DNA from: Quisquiliibacterium transsilvanicum
Lineage (GTDB): Bacteria > Pseudomonadota > Gammaproteobacteria > Burkholderiales > Burkholderiaceae_E
NCBI RefSeq assembly: GCF_014202215.1
Contig: NZ_JACHGB010000004.1
Span: 471,255-535,254 of the forward strand
Length of the DNA: 64,000 nt
Reading direction: 5' to 3'
Shown: in pieces, positions 52,902 through 64,000 of the stretch
Position numbering within the stretch: the first letter of the stretch is position 1
Layout: the number at the start of each line of letters is the position of its first letter
The notes under the pieces: generated by a model
Told to the model about the DNA's origin: nothing
Databases searched by the model: none
What the model saw: only the letters and a program-made list of their open reading frames with translations
Made by a program: the position numbers and the translations under genes

Positions 52902-54164
52902 TCATCCGCCCCGCTTCATCATGTCGAAGAAGTCCTGGTTGCTCTTCGTCTGCCGCATCTTGTCGAGCAGGAACTCCATCGCAGCGATTTCGTCCATGTC
53001 GTGCAGCAGCTTGCGCAGGATCCAGATCTTCTGCAGGGCTTCCGGCTTGATCAGCAGCTCCTCGCGGCGCGTGCCCGAGCGCGAGATGTTGATGGCGGGG
53101 TAGACCCGCTTCTCCATCATCCGGCGGTCCAGGTGCAGCTCCATGTTGCCGGTGCCCTTGAACTCCTCGTAGATCACCTCGTCCATCCGGCTGCCGGTGT
53201 CGATCAGCGCGGTGGCGATGATGGTCAGCGAGCCGCCTTCCTCGATGTTGCGCGCCGCGCCGAAGAAGCGCTTGGGACGCTGCAGCGCGTTGGCGTCGAC
53301 GCCCCCGGTCAGCACCTTGCCGGAGGCCGGCACCACGGTGTTGTAGGCGCGCGCCAGGCGGGTGATCGAGTCGAGCAGGATGACCACGTCGCGCTTGTGT
53401 TCGACCAGCCGCTTCGCCTTCTCGATGACCATTTCGGCGACCTGCACGTGGCGGGTGGCGGGCTCGTCGAAGGTGGACGCAACCACCTCGCCGCGCACCG
53501 ACCGGCTCATCTCGGTGACCTCCTCGGGGCGCTCGTCGATCAGCAGCACGATCAGCGTGACTTCGGGGTGGTTCGTGGTGATGGCGTGCGCGATGTGCTG
53601 CATCAGCACCGTCTTGCCGGCCTTCGGCGGCGCAACGATCAGGCCGCGCTGGCCGGCGCCGATCGGCGCGATCATGTCGATGATCCGCCCGGTGATGTTC
53701 TCTTTCGCCTCGATGTTGCGCTCGAGGGTCATCACCCGGTCGGGGTGCAGCGGCGTGAGGTTCTCGAACAGGATCTTGTTCTTGCTCGCCTCGGGCGGCT
53801 CGCCGTTGATCTTGTCGACCTTCACCAGCGCGAAGTAGCGCTCGCCTTCCTTCGGCGTGCGCACCTCGCCTTCGATGGTGTCGCCGGTGTGCAGGTTGAA
53901 GCGGCGGATCTGCGACGGCGAGATGTAGATGTCGTCGGTGCTGGCCAGGTACGAGGTCTCGGGCGAGCGAAGGAAGCCGAAGCCGTCAGGCAGGACCTCG
54001 AGCACTCCGTCGCCGAAGATGGTTTCGCCGGTCTTGGCCTTGCGCTTCAGGATGGCGAACATCAGCTCCTGCTTGCGCATCCGCTGCGGGCCCTCGATGT
54101 CGAGACCCGTTGCCATTTCGATCAGCTGCGAGACGTGCAGCGCCTTCAGTTCGGAAAGGTGCAT
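52902..54164 (-). CDS. rho: Transcription termination factor Rho
   Basis: The 420-residue hexameric helicase has the N-terminal [18 protein letters not shown] domain, the RNA-binding cold-shock fold ([15 protein letters not shown]), Walker A APPKAGKT, the Walker B region [16 protein letters not shown] and the R-loop [25 protein letters not shown]. No extra insertion is present. The ATG at 54162-54164 gives the canonical start. A 261-nt leader separates it from trxA, and autoregulation by premature termination in such leaders is known in other bacteria. Confidence 0.98.
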   Translation of the reverse strand: MHLSELKALHVSQLIEMATGLDIEGPQRMRKQELMFAILKRKAKTGETIFGDGVLEVLPDGFGFLRSPETSYLASTDDIYISPSQIRRFNLHTGDTIEGEVRTPKEGERYFALVKVDKINGEPPEASKNKILFENLTPLHPDRVMTLERNIEAKENITGRIIDMIAPIGAGQRGLIVAPPKAGKTVLMQHIAHAITTNHPEVTLIVLLIDERPEEVTEMSRSVRGEVVASTFDEPATRHVQVAEMVIEKAKRLVEHKRDVVILLDSITRLARAYNTVVPASGKVLTGGVDANALQRPKRFFGAARNIEEGGSLTIIATALIDTGSRMDEVIYEEFKGTGNMELHLDRRMMEKRVYPAINISRSGTRREELLIKPEALQKIWILRKLLHDMDEIAAMEFLLDKMRQTKSNQDFFDMMKRGG

Positions 54165-54356
54165 CGATTCAGACTCCCCGCGGGGAAGTGGAAAGCATCC
54201 GGAAACGGACGTGGGGTGTGGAAGATCGTGGAGATCGACTGGAATTCGGTCTGCGACGGGACGGAAAGCGGGCGGGCGCTGCGCGTGCCAGCCGGCGTGT
54301 GGCCGGATGTCAGCGGGTCGTGGGACTTCGGGCGGGGAATCGCCCACAGAGACGAC

Positions 54357-54384
54357 GCGGCGCCCGGCAGATGTTGGGCGCCGC
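54357..54384 (-). other. Inverted repeat in the trxA-rho gap
   Basis: Perfect 9-bp arms GCGGCGCCC and GGGCGCCGC around a 10-nt loop lie 41 nt past the trxA stop. There is no T-run, so it could be a weak terminator or part of a rho leader. Confidence 0.5.
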
Positions 54385-54425
54385 GAGCGGCGGCACGCTT
54401 GCGCGAGCCGCGAGATTACAACGAA

Positions 54426-54746
54426 TCAGAGATGACTGTCCAGAAAGAGCGTGAGCTGCGATTTCGACAAAGCGCCGACCTTGGTGGCGACCTGCGCGCC
54501 GTTCTTGAAGAGCATCAGCGTGGGAATGCCGCGGATTCCGTACTTGCTGGCCGTGGCGTTATTCTCGTCGACGTTGACCTTGGCGATCTGCAGTCGGCCC
54601 TCGTAGTCGCGCGCGACCTCTTCGAGGATCGGGGCGATCATTTTGCACGGCCCGCACCACTCGGCCCAGTAGTCGACGAGCACAGGTGCTTCGGCCTTGA
54701 GGACGTCCTGGTCGAAGGAGGCGTCCGAAACGTGTTTGATTGACAT
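54426..54746 (-). CDS. trxA: Thioredoxin 1
   Basis: The 106-residue cytosolic disulfide reductase has the active site [10 protein letters not shown] and the cis-Pro segment [15 protein letters not shown]. Length and sequence are standard. The ATG at 54744-54746 follows AAGGGATCGCAGACC. It lies upstream of rho on the same strand, divergent from the 4.5S RNA gene. Confidence 0.98.
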   Translation of the reverse strand: MSIKHVSDASFDQDVLKAEAPVLVDYWAEWCGPCKMIAPILEEVARDYEGRLQIAKVNVDENNATASKYGIRGIPTLMLFKNGAQVATKVGALSKSQLTLFLDSHL

Positions 54747-54808
54747 GGTCTGCGATCCCTTTCTGCGTACCAAAAAATACCACAGGCCGGCGCCGGGCCC
54801 GCGGCTGA

Positions 54809-54814
54809 TAGAAT
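54809..54814 (+). promoter_or_regulatory. -10 element of the 4.5S RNA gene
   Basis: TAGAAT is placed 7 nt before the predicted RNA 5' end at 54822, at the right distance for its start. Confidence 0.6.
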
Positions 54815-54821
54815 CACTTCC

Positions 54822-54919
54822 GGGCGGGCCTCCCCGCATTGCGGCATGGTGAACCTGGTCAGATCCGGAAGGAAGCAGCCACAGCCAATCGCCGTGAGTG
54901 CCGGGGTTCCGGCTCGCCC
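54822..54919 (+). ncRNA. ffs: 4.5S signal recognition particle RNA
   Basis: The conserved apical domain is clear: GGTGAACCTGGTCAGATCCG followed by GAAGGAAGCAGCC, with the GGAA tetraloop and the asymmetric Ffh-binding loop. The ends GGGCGGGCC and GGCTCGCCC pair, giving about 98 nt in a single long hairpin. It binds Ffh to target membrane proteins. Location just before dnaX is common in Proteobacteria. Confidence 0.96.
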
Positions 54920-54992
54920 ACCCGTCTTTCGCAGGCGCGCCCCTTCCCATGCACCCCTCTCTCTCTGATCCGGTCACCAGCCGGCCGTTCTC

Positions 54993-56636
54993 ATGAGTCA
55001 TCAGGTGCTGGCACGCAAGTGGCGTCCGCGCGACTTCGAGTCGCTGGTCGGCCAGGAGCATGTCGTGCGTGCCCTGTCGCACGCGCTGGAAACAGGCCGC
55101 CTGCATCACGCCTACCTGTTCACCGGCACGCGCGGCGTCGGCAAGACGACGATCGCGCGCATCCTGGCCAAGTCGCTGAACTGCGAGGCAGGGCAGGGCG
55201 CGCATCCATGCGGCCGCTGCCGGGCCTGCACCGAGATCGACGAGGGGCGCTTCCCCGACTATCTCGAGCTCGACGCCGCCTCCAACCGCGGCGTCGAAGA
55301 GATGGTGCAGTTGCTCGAGAACGCCGTCTACTCGCCGGTTTCGGGACGCTACAAGGTCTACGTGATCGACGAGGTGCACATGCTGAGCACGCATGCGTTC
55401 AATGCGATGCTCAAGACCCTCGAAGAGCCGCCGCCGCACGTCGTCTTCATCCTGGCGACCACCGACCCGCAGAAGGTGCCAGTGACGGTGCTGTCGCGCT
55501 GCCTGCAGTTCAACCTGAAGAACATGCCGCCCGCGGCGATCGCAGGGCATCTTGTGCGCGTTCTGCAGGCCGAGGGCATTCCGGCCGAGCCCCCCGCCCT
55601 GGCCCTGATCGGACGGGCCGCTGCCGGCAGCATGCGCGATGCGCTGTCGCTGCTCGACCAGGCGATCGCCTTCTCCGCGGGCAACGTCGACGAGGCGGCC
55701 GTGCGCGAGATGCTCGGTGTGGTCGATCGCAGGCATCTCGAGCAGCTGCTGGAGGCGCTGGTGGCGGGCGACGGCCCCGGGCTGGTCGCGGTTGCCGATT
55801 CGATGCTGGCGGGCAATGCGCCCTTCGGCCGCACGCTGGCCGACCTTGCCGCGCTCCTGCAGCGGATCGCGCTTGCGCAGGTCGGCGTCCTCGGCGACGA
55901 GGACGACCCGGACGCGCTCCAGCGGCGTGCACGCGAGATCCCTGCCGAAGACCTGCAGGTCTGGTACCAGATTGCGATCCATGGCGCGCGCGACCTCCCG
56001 CTGGCGCCCGACGAGCACACCGGCTTCACCATGACGCTGCTGCGGCTGCTGGCGTTCCGGCCTGGCGAGACTCCGCCGTCGGCGCGGCAGGCCGCGCTTC
56101 GTCCGCCGGCTGGCCGAGTGTCACAGCCGGGCGTCGCGCAGCAGGCAGCGCCGCAGCAAGCCGCCGCCCCGCAGCAGCCCGCCGCCCCGCAGCAGCCCGC
56201 CGCCCCGCAGCGGGCGTCCCAGAGCACTGAGCAGGCGCCGCGTGCGGCTGCCCGGGCCTTCGATGGCGACTGGCCGGCGCTCGCGGCTGCGCTGCAGGTC
56301 GGGGGCTTCACGCAGCAGTTCATGCAGCAGAGCGAGCTGATCGAGGCCGACGGACTGTCGTTCCGGGTGCGCGTCCCCATCCGGCCGCTCGCCGAACCCG
56401 GCACCGTCGCCAGGGTCAGGGATGCGCTCGCTGCGCATTTCGGTGCGCCGGTGCGGCTGTCGGCCGAGGTAGGCACGGTGGCCGGACAGACCGCGGCGGC
56501 AGTCGCGTCGCAGCAGCGCAGCGAGCGGCTCCAGCAGGCCCAGGAGGCGATGGAGTCAGATCCCTTCGTGCAGACGCTGATCACGGATTTCGGCGGCCGG
56601 ATCGTTCCCGGGTCGGTGCGCCCCAACGAAGGCTGA
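54993..56636 (+). CDS. dnaX: DNA polymerase III subunit gamma/tau
   Basis: The 547-residue clamp-loader ATPase has Walker [10 protein letters not shown], a zinc module ([17 protein letters not shown]), the VIDEVHMLS Walker B and SRC sensor segments. Domain III is followed by a Gln/Pro/Ala linker (near 395) and a tau-type C-terminus ending [21 protein letters not shown] found no A-rich slippery heptamer, so a separate gamma product is not predicted from the sequence. It is first in dnaX-ybaB-recR. Confidence 0.97.
   Translation: MSHQVLARKWRPRDFESLVGQEHVVRALSHALETGRLHHAYLFTGTRGVGKTTIARILAKSLNCEAGQGAHPCGRCRACTEIDEGRFPDYLELDAASNRGVEEMVQLLENAVYSPVSGRYKVYVIDEVHMLSTHAFNAMLKTLEEPPPHVVFILATTDPQKVPVTVLSRCLQFNLKNMPPAAIAGHLVRVLQAEGIPAEPPALALIGRAAAGSMRDALSLLDQAIAFSAGNVDEAAVREMLGVVDRRHLEQLLEALVAGDGPGLVAVADSMLAGNAPFGRTLADLAALLQRIALAQVGVLGDEDDPDALQRRAREIPAEDLQVWYQIAIHGARDLPLAPDEHTGFTMTLLRLLAFRPGETPPSARQAALRPPAGRVSQPGVAQQAAPQQAAAPQQPAAPQQPAAPQRASQSTEQAPRAAARAFDGDWPALAAALQVGGFTQQFMQQSELIEADGLSFRVRVPIRPLAEPGTVARVRDALAAHFGAPVRLSAEVGTVAGQTAAAVASQQRSERLQQAQEAMESDPFVQTLITDFGGRIVPGSVRPNEG
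56150..56212 (+). repeat. In-frame repeat in dnaX encoding QQPAAP units
   Basis: A unit of 18 nt (CCGCAGCAGCCCGCCGCC) is repeated about three times, giving [16 protein letters not shown] in the linker of tau. Such exact repeats can vary in number. Confidence 0.75.
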
Positions 56637-56680
56637 GCCGGGCGCAGCCGCCCTCGCAGCCGGCGCCACCCGTCGCACAA

Positions 56681-56715
56681 CATCGCAACCCATCGCAACC
56701 CATCGCAACCCATCG
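56681..56715. repeat. 10-bp tandem repeat before ybaB
   Basis: CATCGCAACC occurs three times exactly, with a partial fourth (CATCG), between dnaX and ybaB. Confidence 0.9.
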
Positions 56716-56739
56716 AACGAGCCACAAGGAGCACCCGCA

Positions 56740-57066
56740 ATGATGAAGGGACAACTCGCCGGCCTGATGAAGCAGGCCCAGCAGATGCAGGACAACATGC
56801 GCCGCATGCAGGAGCAGTTGGCGGACGTGGAAGTGGAAGGCCAGGCCGGCGCCGGTCTCGTCAAGGTCGTGGTGACCTGCCGCAACGAGGTCAAGCGCTT
56901 CAGCATCGATCCCTCCCTGCTGGCGGACGACAAGGACATGCTCGAGGACCTGCTGGTGGCGGCCACCAACGACGCCCTGCGCAAGGCCGAGCAGACCTCG
57001 CAGGAGAAGATGGGCAGCCTCACCGCCGGGCTGCCGTTGCCGCCCGGCTTCAAGATGCCGTTCTGA
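56740..57066 (+). CDS. ybaB: YbaB/EbfC family nucleoid-associated protein
   Basis: The 108-residue DNA-binding protein has [19 protein letters not shown] as the first helix and [25 protein letters not shown] as the central strand pair; ybaB between dnaX and recR is the classic order. AAGGAGC precedes the ATG. A second ATG follows at once, so either Met may be used. Confidence 0.97.
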   Translation: MMKGQLAGLMKQAQQMQDNMRRMQEQLADVEVEGQAGAGLVKVVVTCRNEVKRFSIDPSLLADDKDMLEDLLVAATNDALRKAEQTSQEKMGSLTAGLPLPPGFKMPF

Positions 57067-57091
57067 TCATGGCGCCGGGACGGGCCGCGCG

Positions 57092-57694
57092 TTGAAGGCT
57101 CCCGCCGCCCTCGAGCAGCTGACCGCCGCCCTGAAGCGCCTGCCGGGCGTCGGGCCGAAGTCGGCCCAGCGCTTCGCCTACTACCTGCTGCAGCATGACC
57201 GCGAGGGCGCGCGCCTGATCGCCCGCGCCCTGGACGACGCGGTGGCGCGGATCCGCCATTGCGTGCGCTGCAACACCTTCTCCGAAGCCGAGGTCTGCGA
57301 GACCTGCGCGTCGCCGCGCCGCGACGCAGGGCTGCTGTGCGTGGTCGAGACCCCTTCCGACCAGCTGATGGTCGAGCAGACGCTGTCCTACGGCGGGCTC
57401 TACTTCGTCCTGATGGGCAGGCTGTCCCCGCTCGATGGCGTCGGCCCCAAGGAGATCCATCTCGATCGCCTGCTGGCGCGCGCCACCGACGGTCAGGTGC
57501 GCGAGGTGATCCTGGCGACCAACTTCACCCAGGAAGGCGAGGCGACCGCCCACTACATCGGCGAGCTGCTGCGTGCCCGAGGCCTGCGCGTGACGCGGCT
57601 GGCCCGTGGAGTGCCGGTGGGCAGCGAGCTCGAGTACGTCGATCCCGGCACCATCGCCCACGCGCTGCGCGACCGCCGCATCGTCGACGACTGA
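57092..57694 (+). CDS. recR: Recombination mediator RecR
   Basis: The 200-residue protein helps RecF/RecO load RecA. It has the helix-hairpin-helix [20 protein letters not shown], the four-Cys zinc site in [17 protein letters not shown], a Toprim domain ([12 protein letters not shown]) and the ending [16 protein letters not shown]. The only fitting start is the TTG at 57092, 25 nt after ybaB; there is no ATG in frame nearby. Confidence 0.96.
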   Translation: MKAPAALEQLTAALKRLPGVGPKSAQRFAYYLLQHDREGARLIARALDDAVARIRHCVRCNTFSEAEVCETCASPRRDAGLLCVVETPSDQLMVEQTLSYGGLYFVLMGRLSPLDGVGPKEIHLDRLLARATDGQVREVILATNFTQEGEATAHYIGELLRARGLRVTRLARGVPVGSELEYVDPGTIAHALRDRRIVDD

Positions 57695-57791
57695 GCAGCC
57701 GTGTCCTCCGTCAGGCGATGGAGGGCGCGTGCCGTGCGATTGCGTTGCGCTGCGGCATGCATTCGGGCCGCAGCGGGTCGGCGCTCCGTGC

Positions 57792-57797
57792 TAAAAT
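57792..57797 (+). promoter_or_regulatory. Probable -10 element of carAB
   Basis: TAAAAT (5 of 6) lies in a short AT-richer patch and would give a leader of about 120 nt before the carA start. Confidence 0.4.
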
Positions 57798-57922
57798 TCG
57801 TCGGTTAAACCGCTTCCGGCCAGCCCAGCGCCGATCCCCCCGACTCTCCCTGAGTGGCATCGCCGACTCGTCCGCGACGAGCGGGCGGCAGCGCGCGGGC
57901 AAGGCTGAACAGGAGTCTTTCC

Positions 57923-62297
<4,375 letters not shown>

Positions 62298-62314
62298 TCG
62301 TCGGGCGATCAAGC

Positions 62315-62357
62315 CGGCCGCGCCGCTCCCGCGAGGGGCGGCGCGGCCGATCTCTTT
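62315..62357 (+). terminator. Terminator after carB
   Basis: A 15-bp stem (CGGCCGCGCCGCTCC with GGGGCGGCGCGGCCG, one G-T pair) closes a 5-nt loop and is followed by ATCTCTTT. Confidence 0.8.
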
Positions 62358-62413
62358 GAACCCGGTCCAACCCCGCGCTGACGGGGCGGACCCACGAGAA
62401 CCGGAGTCAACCG

Positions 62414-62890
62414 ATGGCCACCACCCCTCTCACGGTGCGCGGAGCGCAGCTTCTCAAGGACGAGCTCCAGCGGCTGAAGTCGGTCGAGCGCCCCGCGGTG
62501 ATCACTGCGATCGCCGAGGCGCGCGCCCAGGGCGACCTGTCAGAGAACGCCGAATACGACGCCGCGCGCGAGCGGCAGGGCTTCGTCGAAGGACGGATCG
62601 CCGAACTCGAATCGAAGCTCGCCAATGCCCAGATCATCGATCCGCGCAGCCTCGAGGCCGACGGCCGCGTGGTGTTCGGCGCGACGGTCGAACTCGAGGA
62701 GCTCGAGGCGGGTACTAAAGTGGTCTACCAGATCGTCGGCGAGGACGAGGCGGACATCAAGGCAGGGCGCATCTCGGTGTCGAGCCCGATCGCGCGTGCA
62801 CTGATCGGCAAGTACAGCGGCGATGTGGCCGAGGTGCAGGCGCCTGGCGGTGTCCGCGAGTACGAAGTGCTCGACGTCCGCTACGAGTGA
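62414..62890 (+). CDS. greA: Transcription elongation factor GreA
   Basis: The 158-residue factor rescues backtracked RNA polymerase. It has the N-terminal coiled coil with the acidic tip [18 protein letters not shown] and the C-terminal FKBP-like domain with [18 protein letters not shown]. The length is standard. GAGAACCGGAG precedes the ATG at 62414. It is convergent with yhbY. Confidence 0.98.
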   Translation: MATTPLTVRGAQLLKDELQRLKSVERPAVITAIAEARAQGDLSENAEYDAARERQGFVEGRIAELESKLANAQIIDPRSLEADGRVVFGATVELEELEAGTKVVYQIVGEDEADIKAGRISVSSPIARALIGKYSGDVAEVQAPGGVREYEVLDVRYE

Positions 62891-62899
62891 GACTCCGGA

Positions 62900-62938
62900 C
62901 GCAGCGGCGGTGCCTGGCTGGCGGGCACCGCCGCTGCG
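62900..62938. terminator. Bidirectional hairpin between greA and yhbY
   Basis: A perfect 15-bp stem (CGCAGCGGCGGTGCC with GGCACCGCCGCTGCG) closes a 9-nt loop in the 49-bp gap between convergent genes. There is no clear T-run on either side. Confidence 0.7.
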
Positions 62939-62939
62939 G

Positions 62940-63575
62940 TCAGCGCTTGCGTCCGCCCGACTTGCCCTGCGTGCGCGAAGGGCCCTGGGCTCCGGGGCCC
63001 CTGCCGCCGCGGGAGGCAGGCCCGCGCGGAGCGGACAGGCCGCCGCCGCGGTTCGCCAAGGGGCGCCCTGCGCGGCTGCCGCGCGGGTCCTCGCGAGAGG
63101 CGTGGGTAGTGGGCCGGCCGGTGGCTTCGATGCCCCAGACCTTGGCGCGGGGCGTGGCTTCGGCGGCGGGTTTCACCGCGGCCGGCCTGCGCGAGCCGCG
63201 CGACGGCGCCGACGTCTTGCCGATGGCGGCCGCCTTCTTGGGGACGTGCGGGCCGCGCGGCCGGGACTGGGCCTCGGCGGGCTTGGGCCGGTACACCACC
63301 AGCAGCTTGCCGATCATCTGGACCGGGGCGCAGGCGAGCGACTCGCACAACTGCGTCATTATCGACTGGCGCAATTCGCGATCGTCGCCAAACACCCGGA
63401 TCTTGATCAGCTCGTGAACCTCGATGGCCCGGCGGGCTTCCATGAGCACCGCCTCGGTGAGGCCCGCCTCACCGATCAGGATCACCGGGTCCAGGTGGTG
63501 GGCGCGGGCCCTGAGTTCCTTGCGCTCGGTGGGCGTGAGGACGGGCGCGAGTTCGGGGGATTCGGTCGATTGCAT
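62940..63575 (-). CDS. yhbY: YhbY/CRS1-YhbY RNA-binding protein with long RG-rich tail
   Basis: The first 100 residues of this 211-residue protein form the YhbY/CRM fold: [44 protein letters not shown] and the [10 protein letters not shown] end. YhbY binds pre-50S particles. The remaining 110 residues are Arg/Gly/Pro/Ala-rich low complexity with RGG-like pieces ([18 protein letters not shown]), unlike the short E. coli protein of about 97 residues. It lies next to divergent rlmE, the standard arrangement. Confidence 0.93.
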   Translation of the reverse strand: MQSTESPELAPVLTPTERKELRARAHHLDPVILIGEAGLTEAVLMEARRAIEVHELIKIRVFGDDRELRQSIMTQLCESLACAPVQMIGKLLVVYRPKPAEAQSRPRGPHVPKKAAAIGKTSAPSRGSRRPAAVKPAAEATPRAKVWGIEATGRPTTHASREDPRGSRAGRPLANRGGGLSAPRGPASRGGRGPGAQGPSRTQGKSGGRKR

Positions 63576-63607
63576 GCGCGCATGCTACAGCAAGAGCCGC
63601 CGCGGGC

Positions 63608-63613
63608 GATAAT
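63608..63613 (+). promoter_or_regulatory. Probable -10 element of rlmE
   Basis: GATAAT (5 of 6) predicts a start near 63620 and a leader of about 22 nt before the rlmE ATG. Confidence 0.45.
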
Positions 63614-63641
63614 CCGCGATTGCTCCTCCCACGGTAACCCG

Positions 63642-64000
63642 ATGGCCAAGAAGAAGAAGCTGAACAAGGCGTGGCTGGCGCAGCACCTCACCGATCCCTA
63701 CGTGAAGCAGGCACAGCAGCATGGCTACCGATCCCGGGCCGCCTTCAAGCTGATCGAGATCGACGAGCAGGACCGGCTGATCCGCCGCGGCGACACCATC
63801 GTGGACCTCGGTTCCGTGCCGGGAGCCTGGAGCCAGGTGCTGCGCGAGCGGCTCGCGGTTCCGGGTGGCGGCATCGACGGACGGATCGTGGCGCTGGATC
63901 TGCTGCCGATGGAGCCGGTCGCCAATGTCGAGTTTCTCCAGGGCGATTTCCGCGAAGCGGAGGTGCTCGAGGCACTTGAACGCCTCGTCGGCGACCGCCC
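63642..64000 (+). CDS. rlmE: 23S rRNA 2'-O-methyltransferase (FtsJ), N-terminal part
   Basis: Only the first 119 codons are in the window. The start [21 protein letters not shown] and the segments [31 protein letters not shown] (SAM-binding) and [10 protein letters not shown] identify RlmE, which methylates U2552 of 23S rRNA. The catalytic Lys38-equivalent is visible in AAFKLIEID; the later catalytic residues are beyond the edge. ftsH normally follows, but would lie outside. Confidence 0.95.
   Translation, partial: MAKKKKLNKAWLAQHLTDPYVKQAQQHGYRSRAAFKLIEIDEQDRLIRRGDTIVDLGSVPGAWSQVLRERLAVPGGGIDGRIVALDLLPMEPVANVEFLQGDFREAEVLEALERLVGDR

Noticed and set aside
54357-54384. The trxA-rho inverted repeat as a classical terminator of trxA
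   Set aside because: The minus-strand sequence after the stem is not T-rich, so I list it only as an inverted repeat.
54993-56636. Programmed frameshift in dnaX giving a gamma subunit
   Set aside because: No A AAA AAG-type slippery heptamer or equivalent A-rich run is visible in the gene.

Overview
The window is a stretch of chromosome from a high-GC betaproteobacterium, most likely of the order Burkholderiales. Three housekeeping blocks support this: rpsP-rimM-trmD-rplS followed by a CoA pyrophosphatase, a CobD/CbiB-like protein, rsgA, a pterin dehydratase, an M48 protease and orn; 4.5S RNA-dnaX-ybaB-recR; and carA-carB-greA with convergent yhbY and divergent rlmE. The assignment rests on gene order and protein character, not on a database search. 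Genes are densely packed, often with 1-8 nt overlaps and GTG or TTG starts. I see no tRNA or rRNA genes, insertion sequences, prophage or CRISPR array. The long open frames antisense to uvrA and other genes are products of high GC.

Layout. 0-2 kb: start of an amidohydrolase and panB-panC (minus). 2-8.5 kb: a coupled 2OG-Fe dioxygenase/unknown-protein pair, a DUF6351 lipoprotein, a DUF4197 protein and a PEP-CTERM protein with a sigma-54-type promoter. 8.5-12 kb: a VF530 protein divergent from dbpA, which overlaps an S4-domain gene, then an alpha/beta hydrolase. 12-20 kb: a 2031-residue tandem UvrA overlapping an ABC-F ATPase (minus). 20-26 kb: ridA, recG, oxyR, cysM and an EamA transporter. 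26-32 kb: a minus-strand moxR-DUF58-tgpA-mltB-DUF808 series. 32-38.5 kb: an enoyl-CoA hydratase, a marR-alkB unit on the minus strand, and etfB-etfA-acyl-CoA dehydrogenase on the plus strand. 38.6-42 kb: small secreted or anchored proteins and a PA0069-type radical SAM gene. 42-54.7 kb: translation and RNA genes, then MATE, a glycosyltransferase, rpmE, rho and trxA. 54.8-64 kb: 4.5S RNA, dnaX-ybaB-recR, carAB, greA, yhbY and the start of rlmE.

How the genes fit together. The most coherent local system is at 32-38.5 kb. An alkane hydroxylase (AlkB), its MarR-family regulator, ETF, an acyl-CoA dehydrogenase and an enoyl-CoA hydratase together make most of a route from alkane or fatty chain to beta-oxidation. 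Between marR and etfB lie two perfect copies of the palindrome GTCAAC-N4-GTTGAC, 46 bp centre to centre. They hold two interleaved divergent promoters; each palindrome supplies the -35 of one promoter and covers the start of the other. I infer one MarR-controlled switch for both directions. This is the strongest candidate here for an undescribed regulatory arrangement. Other points of interest are the sigma-54-like promoter of the PEP-CTERM gene, the 2OG-Fe dioxygenase with its uncharacterised partner, the dbpA-S4 overlap, likely leaderless mRNAs, and the oxyR-cysM pairing.
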